Shown piece after piece: positions 40,670-46,090 of a stretch of 46,090 nucleotides of DNA. How positions within the stretch are numbered: position 1 is the stretch's first letter; each line of letters starts with the position of its first letter. The translations under genes and the position numbers were made by a program. The DNA lies in IMG/VR virus record IMGVR_UViG_3300021960_000137, positions 1 to 46,090 of that record. One strand, given 5' to 3'. This stretch comes from a virus. The notes under the pieces are model-generated. The model searched no databases, was not told the DNA's origin, and saw only the letters and a list, made by a program, of their open reading frames with translations.

Positions 40670-41505
40670 AATTGCTTTACAAATGTTCCATTAGACATTT
40701 TACCTTTTCTACTTTTAATTACGTTATAAGCTGATGTGACGCAATCCTCAATATCAACACCAACGAATACTGCAAGGTTAGTAAGAACAACAACCATATC
40801 GCCAATTGCATCAACGGCTTCTTCTTTGTTTTGTTTAAGTATAGCCTGAGCAAGCTCTCCGGCTTCTTCCATAAGTTTAACATACTGCGTTTTTTCATCT
40901 CCTTTATCATATATGCCACGTTCATCTGCCCATTGTCTGATCAATGGAAATATATCCCTCATTGACGGGCCGATAGTAGACTTATCTGGCATCGTTAGAC
41001 CTCCTATAAGGGACTTTTCATCGTTGAACTGATCCATAGGACCTCCCTGAATAAAAGCCTCATAAAAAGCCTTATTATATATGTAGCAACGATCGGGTGT
41101 ATATTGTGATCTGAATATATTGCTTATTATCCAGCGATTAGCTTCTTCTGTTAACTCAAAATGACCCAGATGTGTTGTCCAAGTATGACCTATATTTTCT
41201 TCTAAGAAAGCAGGAAGATCATCTATTGAAACAGGAAACGTCGTTGTTTGTTCTGTTGCATTTAATTTCATTTCTTTATTATTTAGATTTTTATATAGTT
41301 TACGATCTACTTTATAACCATACATCTGTTGAAGCTCTATTTCTTTAATTGAAACCTCATCTATATCTTCTGTCGTAAGAAGTATTTCATATTGGTTAGG
41401 TTTATATCCTTGCTGCTGCTCAACTCTCAACCTGGGATTTGTTGTCACACCAACTTTCTGGCCTGGTATATGGTAAATATAATATTTTTTATTAGAGTCT
41501 GTCAT
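40666..41505 (-). CDS. GIY-YIG-like nuclease fused to MazG pyrophosphohydrolase
   Basis: Start chosen at ATG 41505 so that the protein begins MTDSNKKYYIYHIPG, with only a 14-base overlap on the previous gene; the alternative at 41553 overlaps 62 bases and adds no domain. It is 279 residues. Residues ~7-75 look like a GIY-YIG domain: KYYIYHIPGQKVGVTTNPRL, Arg25 and Glu56 as likely active-site residues, and GYKVDR at the end. Residues ~185-279 are a MazG domain: Glu213-Glu214 and Glu217 in MEEAGELAQ, then Glu229, Asp232 and Asp236 in EEAVDAIGDM. The middle (FPVSIDDLPAFLEENIG) is unassigned. It probably hydrolyses NTPs and cleaves DNA; the joint use is unknown. Confidence 0.75.
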   Translation of the reverse strand: MTDSNKKYYIYHIPGQKVGVTTNPRLRVEQQQGYKPNQYEILLTTEDIDEVSIKEIELQQMYGYKVDRKLYKNLNNKEMKLNATEQTTTFPVSIDDLPAFLEENIGHTWTTHLGHFELTEEANRWIISNIFRSQYTPDRCYIYNKAFYEAFIQGGPMDQFNDEKSLIGGLTMPDKSTIGPSMRDIFPLIRQWADERGIYDKGDEKTQYVKLMEEAGELAQAILKQNKEEAVDAIGDMVVVLTNLAVFVGVDIEDCVTSAYNVIKSRKGKMSNGTFVKQL

Positions 41506-42151
41506 TGTATAGGTGTAAATTGTTAACAAAGTGATAGTATTGACCAACGTCAATAGACAGCCTCTGAGCTACAAGTTGTTGCAGCTTTGAAAAGCAATAC
41601 TGGTCATTAGGAAAACCGTACCATAAATCATTGGAACGCATCATAACGGACATGTAGAGTTTATTGTCCATTATATAAAAGTTTACGGCATAAGTACAGG
41701 GCGTATCAAAAGCATAATCAATGTTTTCTTTAGCATCATAGATGCTTATAGAGGCTTGCCGTGTTTGCGGATCGCGTTCAAGAAGATTAATTACATATTC
41801 AAGTTGATTATTACGTCTCCATTGTGATCCATAATTAGAATTTACGCGCCCATTTTCATCAGCCATACGCTGCCAAATAGCTGGTACTTTTCCGTATATT
41901 TCGCCAAGAGTAGAAAGCCTATTGTCACCTGATAAATACCACTCCCATTCAGCGTCAGCATACTTTTGGTTCCAAGGTCTATCGCGGTGATAAACAACAT
42001 TATCTAATGGATTTTCAATCCAAAAACCTATATTAAATAAAGCTTTTGTGTTTTGAAATTTAATACCACTGTGTTTAATAATTTCAAGCCAGTATTCAAA
42101 CGCGTGAGTTGCATTTTCAAAGTTCGTCCTCAGGTCTATATTTGTTTGCAT
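41492..42151 (-). CDS. Thymidylate synthase-family enzyme, predicted dCMP hydroxymethylase
   Basis: 219 residues, against 264 for ThyA and 246 for T4 dCMP hydroxymethylase. Family residues: catalytic Cys152 (FDTPCTYAV), Arg172 (MMRSNDLWYGF), Asp175, His213 and Tyr215 (NLHLYNDR). The position equivalent to the ThyA Asn that contacts the uracil base (N177 in E. coli) is Asp183 here (GFPNDQY). In T4 dCMP hydroxymethylase the corresponding Asp selects dCMP. So the substrate is probably dCMP rather than dUMP, giving hydroxymethyl-dCMP or 5-methyl-dCMP from methylene-tetrahydrofolate. It lies in the nucleotide-metabolism operon. Confidence 0.82.
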   Translation of the reverse strand: MQTNIDLRTNFENATHAFEYWLEIIKHSGIKFQNTKALFNIGFWIENPLDNVVYHRDRPWNQKYADAEWEWYLSGDNRLSTLGEIYGKVPAIWQRMADENGRVNSNYGSQWRRNNQLEYVINLLERDPQTRQASISIYDAKENIDYAFDTPCTYAVNFYIMDNKLYMSVMMRSNDLWYGFPNDQYCFSKLQQLVAQRLSIDVGQYYHFVNNLHLYNDRL

Positions 42152-42398
42152 AGTATAAATAAAATTCGAATATTTTTTTAATTACTTCGTTTCTGTCGTA
42201 TCTTTCTGGAGACTTATGTATTTTCTCTTTGATTTTGATATTAATGTGCCATGGTCCATTCTCGTTACTGTCAGCATATATAATGATTTTATTGTCTGTA
42301 CACCAGTACAATGCAAATCGTTCTTCTTTGTTTGGTTCGTATTCTCCATAATCGGGCGCTAATAAACTGCTAGTTGTCCAGTGTTTTTTCTTGGCCAT
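42117..42398 (-). CDS. Hypothetical protein, 93 aa
   Basis: Begins MAKKKHWTTSSLLAPDYGEYE, with a middle ALYWCTDNKIIIYADSNENG and PWHINIKIKEKIHKS, and a helical end (VIKKIFEFYLYYANKY). It has mixed alpha/beta character and no signal or catalytic motif. It starts one base after the primase-helicase stop and overlaps the thymidylate-family gene by 35 bases. Genes in this slot in related phages are also unassigned, from what I recall. A DNA-replication accessory is plausible by position only. Confidence 0.62.
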   Translation of the reverse strand: MAKKKHWTTSSLLAPDYGEYEPNKEERFALYWCTDNKIIIYADSNENGPWHINIKIKEKIHKSPERYDRNEVIKKIFEFYLYYANKYRPEDEL

Positions 42399-42399
42399 A

Positions 42400-44115
42400 T
42401 TATTCCCAAGGCATTGCTTCGTTTTCTATTAATACAGGTTCGTGCGGTATAAAACATCCAGACTTAGGTTCCCATTTAAAATGAGCCTCAGCTCCGTTTT
42501 CACCTAGGTTTTGAAACTTAACTTTAAGCACTTTTGCTTTAACAGTTTTAGCTTCATAGTCACGATGAACTAATATACCGTGGTAAGATGCGTCATACCA
42601 TTCACCTCCACCTTTAATGTTGTACATTGTAGGTTCTTCAATCTGTCCATCTTTGTCTTTGTACATTTTAGTTGGGTGTGCTACTACTATAACTAAAACA
42701 TCATATTTCTTACAGAATGTTTCAATTTTAGTTAAGTACTCCATTGTGTATCTATTGACGTCTTCTGTTTTAGCATCAACGTCTCTTACTTTGTTAAATG
42801 GATCAATAACTAAGCATTTAATGCCTTTGCGTTTTACGAGTTCAGCTCCCTTTCTAAGGACCGCTTCCAACGAATAACGGTCCATATCAATGAAATAAAA
42901 ATTATCATTTATATGTGTTTTTACTTGTTCCCACTTTGCGCTTCCAATGTCTGTCTTACTAGGCATTCCTTCCCACACTTTTCTAAATAGCTTGTGGGCA
43001 TGTAAGTAAGTAGGTGCATTTTCTGGAGAAGCATACGCTGTTTTCCAGCCATATAGCTTATTATATCCGACAACCATTTGATCGACAAAATCACTTTTAC
43101 CGGAAGAAGGAATACCAGTGACAGTAATAAACTGACCAGTATAAGTCGAAAAGATACGGTCAAAGTTATCAAGACCAACTTGATATCCAGGCTTAAAACC
43201 GTTATTGACGAAATCAACGATCTCGTGCTCGATGTCTTTAAATGTTGTAACATTCTCAAGCGGGACTGGTTTGGCGGTTGATATATGCTCTGCCAGTTTT
43301 TGTTTTCCATATTTTTGTAAATAATCGTTTGCGTCCTTGACGTCGTCGAAACTGAGTGTATAGCACAACTCTGCGCCAAGACGTCGTATTAGTTCAGACT
43401 GTAACGCTTGACCTGCTTCGTCGTTGTCTACAGCTATAATGACTTTGTCTTTATCAGAGAAATAATCTATACAGCTATCAAGATAATCTAAGTTGTTATT
43501 AGTAAGTGTAGCTCCATTAGGTACAGAAACAACGTTTTTAATACCAGCTTCATGAAATGAAAGAACATCCATTTCACCTTCAACTATAACAACGGTGTTA
43601 TAACCTACAGTGGCATCAATGTTGTAAAATACTTTTTCAGCTCCTTTAAAAAGCTTAAAGTTTTTTCTACCATCTCTGTATTTGATGTTGACTAGTTCAT
43701 TACCTATAAAGTAATTAAACTGAATTGTGTTTTCTTGTTTACCCGTTTGTGGCATAAACTCCAAACCCTCGCTGACTTTTAAATCATTAAGGGTTTGAAG
43801 AGATATACCTCTGCTGTCAAACCAAGCTACAACTTTCGGGTTTTGGATGAGTGGTGATTGATGATCGGGAGTTTCATAGATTTTATCTATTTCACCTCGA
43901 CGCTTATAAGTATGTAGCTGAAATGTTTGATGGCAGTTGTGACATGTTCCGAGACCACGTTCCCAATCATAACTAGCACACTTAAGCTTTTTATTCTCGG
44001 GTTTTCTATCGTGAGAACACAGAGGACAAGTACCTTGTGTTTTACCCACTTCAAGTTCATATTGATTGAATTTTTCAATCGCAAATCCATTGATCTCTAC
44101 GTTGTTAACGTGCAT
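42400..44115 (-). CDS. T7 gp4-type DNA primase-helicase
   Basis: 571 residues, close to T7 gp4 (566). The N-terminal zinc module has Cys30-x2-Cys33 (TCPLCSHD) and Cys58-x2-Cys61 (GTCHNCHQTF). The Toprim part has VVIVEGEMDV (Glu179) and IIAVDNDEAG (Asp230, Asp232). The DnaB/gp4-type helicase has Walker A TGIPSSGKSDF (334-341), Walker B CLVIDPFNKV and the VVAHPTKMYKD motif. It makes primers and unwinds DNA at the fork. It lies between the SSB-like gene and the thymidylate-family gene. Confidence 0.95.
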   Translation of the reverse strand: MHVNNVEINGFAIEKFNQYELEVGKTQGTCPLCSHDRKPENKKLKCASYDWERGLGTCHNCHQTFQLHTYKRRGEIDKIYETPDHQSPLIQNPKVVAWFDSRGISLQTLNDLKVSEGLEFMPQTGKQENTIQFNYFIGNELVNIKYRDGRKNFKLFKGAEKVFYNIDATVGYNTVVIVEGEMDVLSFHEAGIKNVVSVPNGATLTNNNLDYLDSCIDYFSDKDKVIIAVDNDEAGQALQSELIRRLGAELCYTLSFDDVKDANDYLQKYGKQKLAEHISTAKPVPLENVTTFKDIEHEIVDFVNNGFKPGYQVGLDNFDRIFSTYTGQFITVTGIPSSGKSDFVDQMVVGYNKLYGWKTAYASPENAPTYLHAHKLFRKVWEGMPSKTDIGSAKWEQVKTHINDNFYFIDMDRYSLEAVLRKGAELVKRKGIKCLVIDPFNKVRDVDAKTEDVNRYTMEYLTKIETFCKKYDVLVIVVAHPTKMYKDKDGQIEEPTMYNIKGGGEWYDASYHGILVHRDYEAKTVKAKVLKVKFQNLGENGAEAHFKWEPKSGCFIPHEPVLIENEAMPWE

Positions 44116-44135
44116 GTCTTAAACTGAAAATTAAA

Positions 44136-44444
44136 TTAAAATGGTAGATCGTCGTTTGCTACAGGAGACGCAGCCTGTTGTTGAGGTTGTCCGTCACGTG
44201 GAGTTGGTTGTGGTACAACACCATCAGTCCATACGACTTGTACATTGCCTAAATAAGTTTTAGCTTCTTTGGCATCACGCTCCTCTTTTGACTGAGCAAC
44301 CGTTATAGGTCCATCGTTACCAAACTTGTCTTTTTCATTGTTGATGGTAATAGTCAAAGGTAAATACTTACCTTTTTTACCATCGATAATCTTGTCTTTC
44401 GGTATGTCAGACAGATTAATACTTGTTTTTAAAATAATTGCCAT
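44136..44444 (-). CDS. Single-stranded DNA-binding-like protein
   Basis: 102 residues. A short OB-fold-like beta region (MAIILKTSINLSDIP, KYLPLTITINNEKDKFGND, KTYLGNVQVVW) is followed by a Pro/Gln-rich linker and the acidic, hydrophobic end NDDLPF. That tail matches the DDxPF tip by which bacterial SSB recruits partners. It is smaller than E. coli SSB (178). Its neighbours are the exonuclease and the primase-helicase, as expected for a replication and recombination SSB. Confidence 0.72.
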   Translation of the reverse strand: MAIILKTSINLSDIPKDKIIDGKKGKYLPLTITINNEKDKFGNDGPITVAQSKEERDAKEAKTYLGNVQVVWTDGVVPQPTPRDGQPQQQAASPVANDDLPF

Positions 44445-44446
44445 AT

Positions 44447-45178
44447 CTATAATGTATTGGTTTCTAAATACTGTTTAGGGTCAAACCCTTCTGTTTTATA
44501 AAACAAATCATATATGTGACTTGCTCTTTGCACTTTATCTTCTCCTGCTAGATAAAAATTATCTGAACATTCAAATATATTAATTTTATATGAAGTTTTG
44601 TCGATAGCAATAAAAATAAATTCATAGCCAAACAGGTGCCTGTAAATATAAGCTTGGCTATCGTAATTATACTTTTTAGCACTCCATTTAAAACCATCTA
44701 TATCTGAGGTTGTCTTGATGTCAATGATAAGCTTTTCACTGTGGTTTACAATGTCAGCTTTTCCTTTCCATTTGTTTCCAAACAACTCTGTAACGCCAGG
44801 CTTTTCATATTCATTACCCTCTGCCTGAATAAGATCTCTACAAATATCGTTATCAAGTATAATATCCCTAAGCTTTTCAATAACATCAACTTCATGTTGA
44901 AGCAGTATTAGTTCACCTTGAGATACCTCTTTGTATTCTTTATTGTTTCTGCTACTAGCCTTAACAACTTTAAACTTATGTAGTTTTTCAGGTTCAAGTA
45001 TACACGTGTGTAAGTAACCGCCAATAAGCATTGGAACTGTTTTTTCGGTTGGCTTACCTAGATCTAACGGGTTTTTGAAAAGAGTACCAATATCAGAGTT
45101 TGATAGGTACTTCTTTCCAAATTCACCGTAATAGTCCTCGTCATTTTTCAGACGGTCAAGCGCTTTGGCTTGGCTCAT
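44447..45178 (-). CDS. RecE/PDDEXK-type exonuclease
   Basis: 243 residues with the RecE-like PD-(D/E)XK layout (PDDEXK_12/DUF3799 type). Visible elements are His57 (GGYLHTCILEPE), Asp142 (KGKADIVN), Asp153 and Lys155 (LIIDIKTTSD) and the Tyr-x2-Gln motif (YNYDSQAYIYR). The enzyme is expected to chew double-stranded ends 5'-3' to make single strands. Its upstream neighbour (45180) is probably its annealing partner, and the SSB-like gene follows. This is a phage recombination cassette. Confidence 0.82.
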   Translation of the reverse strand: MSQAKALDRLKNDEDYYGEFGKKYLSNSDIGTLFKNPLDLGKPTEKTVPMLIGGYLHTCILEPEKLHKFKVVKASSRNNKEYKEVSQGELILLQHEVDVIEKLRDIILDNDICRDLIQAEGNEYEKPGVTELFGNKWKGKADIVNHSEKLIIDIKTTSDIDGFKWSAKKYNYDSQAYIYRHLFGYEFIFIAIDKTSYKINIFECSDNFYLAGEDKVQRASHIYDLFYKTEGFDPKQYLETNTL

Positions 45179-45179
45179 A

Positions 45180-45596
45180 TTATAATTGTTTTCTTAGTTC
45201 ATATTTACTTGCGTCAACAAAATCCTCTGATTCATCTTGGCCAAACACGCCTAACGCGTAGAAGCCTGTAAGCTTTAACACGATACGTGACATAGCTCGT
45301 TTTTCAGCCATAGCAAGTACATAACTTTGGCGGCAGTTTTTAGGTGATGCCTCTCCAAACGTAGTTATAATTTGCTCTCCGTACTGACCAACAGCTTTAA
45401 CAGCGGCTGATTCACCAGGCGTATATTCAATTACTTCATAATCAATATTGATATCAGCAGTTGCCTGTATTTTATCAATACCTGATCTTGTAATAATTGT
45501 CCAGCCTTGCGGAGACTTGAATGTGTCTTCTTGGTTGAGGTTGTATTTCTTGTACAACTCTCTTAGCATTTCGGTTTTGGTAAGTGTGGTGCTCAT
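45180..45596 (-). CDS. Putative recombination/annealing partner protein, 138 aa
   Basis: Sequence elements are LRELYKKYNLNQEDTFKSPQ, GWTIITRSGIDKIQATADI and TFGEASPKNCRQSYVLAMAE, followed by KRAMSRIVLKLTGFYALGVF and an acidic stretch (GQDESEDF). The GEASP-x-N plus AMAEKRAxSRxVLKLxG block recurs in phage recombination or DNA-repair clusters, from memory, and in proteins thought to bind single strands. It lies one base from the RecE-like exonuclease, as single-strand annealing proteins do. No catalytic motif. The annealing role is inferred from context, not shown. Confidence 0.55.
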   Translation of the reverse strand: MSTTLTKTEMLRELYKKYNLNQEDTFKSPQGWTIITRSGIDKIQATADINIDYEVIEYTPGESAAVKAVGQYGEQIITTFGEASPKNCRQSYVLAMAEKRAMSRIVLKLTGFYALGVFGQDESEDFVDASKYELRKQL

Positions 45597-45599
45597 GGT

Positions 45600-46090
45600 T
45601 TAATCATTTATAAAATCTAATACTTGGTTTGGGTCTACGTTATCTATTAGCTTATCAAGGGCTTCACGTTTAATCTGAGATACCCTAACAAAGTCAGCAA
45701 CACCTTGAATATCAAGTAGTTTTGCTATTTTTTTAGCAGGTATTTTATCACAGTCTAATCCGAAACTCATCCTCAACACATCGTATTCACGATCGTTAAG
45801 GTATTCCCTCATCAAAGATAATATATATTTGTTAAGTAAGTTAATATTATATTCCTTTGATTTGTCTTCTATATCAAAAGGTTTTTCTTCGTCCTCGTTT
45901 TCATCTATACTAGAAAATATAGAGTTAAAAAACATTTCTACAAGCTCACGATCTTTTCCTTCGTTTTTACGTATCTCATTTAACTTGTGTTCGGGTATAC
46001 GTATATCTCCCCTGTTAATGTCTATGTTGCGTCTAACGGATCCTTTTATTCGTTTTGATACAAAGCCTTTGATCTGTCTTTCTACATCAT
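45600..46090 (-). CDS. Phage sigma-70-like factor (N-terminus beyond window edge)
   Basis: The frame stays open to the right edge of the window, so the N-terminal part is missing; the ATG at 45935 is internal. Upstream of it the translation reads FVSKRIKGSVRRNIDINRGD, then IRIPEHKLNEIRK, matching sigma region 2.4/3 (promoter-contact helix, then the IRxPxH segment). The C-terminal half is region 4: YLNDREYDVLRMSFGLDC, then IPAKKIAKLLDI and VRVSQIKREALDKLI, the -35-binding helix-turn-helix. It probably redirects host RNA polymerase to phage promoters. It is the most upstream gene of the visible early operon. Confidence 0.85.
   Translation of the reverse strand, partial: DVERQIKGFVSKRIKGSVRRNIDINRGDIRIPEHKLNEIRKNEGKDRELVEMFFNSIFSSIDENEDEEKPFDIEDKSKEYNINLLNKYILSLMREYLNDREYDVLRMSFGLDCDKIPAKKIAKLLDIQGVADFVRVSQIKREALDKLIDNVDPNQVLDFIND

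Noticed and set aside
1-46090. Integrase, repressor, attachment sites or other signs of lysogeny
   Set aside because: None seen; the genes visible fit a lytic phage, although the genome ends are outside the window.
1-46090. tRNA genes, CRISPR arrays, insertion sequences
   Set aside because: Coding density leaves no gap above about 90 bases once the small ORFs are counted, and no cloverleaf, spaced repeat array or transposase was found.

Overview
The window is a 46 kb piece of a tailed-phage genome, most likely a podovirus-like phage of a marine Bacteroidetes (Flavobacteriia-like) host. The phage assignment rests on a complete packaging and morphogenesis set: terminase subunits, portal, scaffold, major capsid protein, tail-tube proteins, internal virion proteins and a tail fibre with a self-cleaving S74 chaperone domain. 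The Bacteroidetes assignment is an inference. The DNA is AT-rich. Start codons follow A/T-rich leaders instead of AGGAGG-type ribosome sites. Exported proteins have signal peptides ending in FG|Q, YS|Q, FS|Q or HS|Q, as is common in flavobacteria. One lipoprotein has a C-terminal domain like those used in type IX secretion. No integrase, repressor, tRNA or CRISPR array was seen.

Layout. 1-3400: the end of a long tail fibre (cut by the window edge) and small tail-associated proteins. 3489-8165: small genes around a GroEL-GroES pair, a winged-helix-like protein, several tiny basic or zinc-finger-like peptides, and a second protein with two GroES-like domains. 8089-15648: packaging and head genes (TerS, TerL, portal, scaffold, capsid). 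15724-30225: connector and tail-tube proteins, a gp14-like internal protein and a 2021-residue presumed ejected protein. 30244-35266: an unusual block of exported or membrane proteins, including a CsgG-like pore protein, a cohesin-like secreted protein, two smaller exported proteins, a single-span protein and an outer-membrane barrel candidate. 35289-36670: lysis genes (holin candidate, amidase, overlapping spanin-like pair). A bidirectional terminator near 36690 separates this plus-strand late module from the minus-strand module.

The minus-strand module reads from the right edge leftwards. It holds a sigma factor (cut by the window edge), a putative annealing protein, a RecE-like exonuclease, an SSB-like protein, a T7-type primase-helicase, a thymidylate synthase-family enzyme with a dCMP-type residue, a GIY-YIG/MazG fusion, a second MazG-like protein, a DUF1064-type nuclease, three small ORFs, and ribonucleotide reductase NrdB and NrdA. 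It makes nucleotides, replicates and recombines DNA, and probably switches transcription to the late module. No DNA or RNA polymerase gene lies in the window.

The best candidate for an undescribed system is the exported-protein block at 30374-35266. A CsgG-family outer-membrane channel, with possible partners, is placed between the ejected virion proteins and the lysis genes. Other notable points are the chaperonin set with two different GroES-type proteins, a sigma-like segment inside the giant virion protein, and terminators plus a repeated AT-rich box bracketing the capsid gene.
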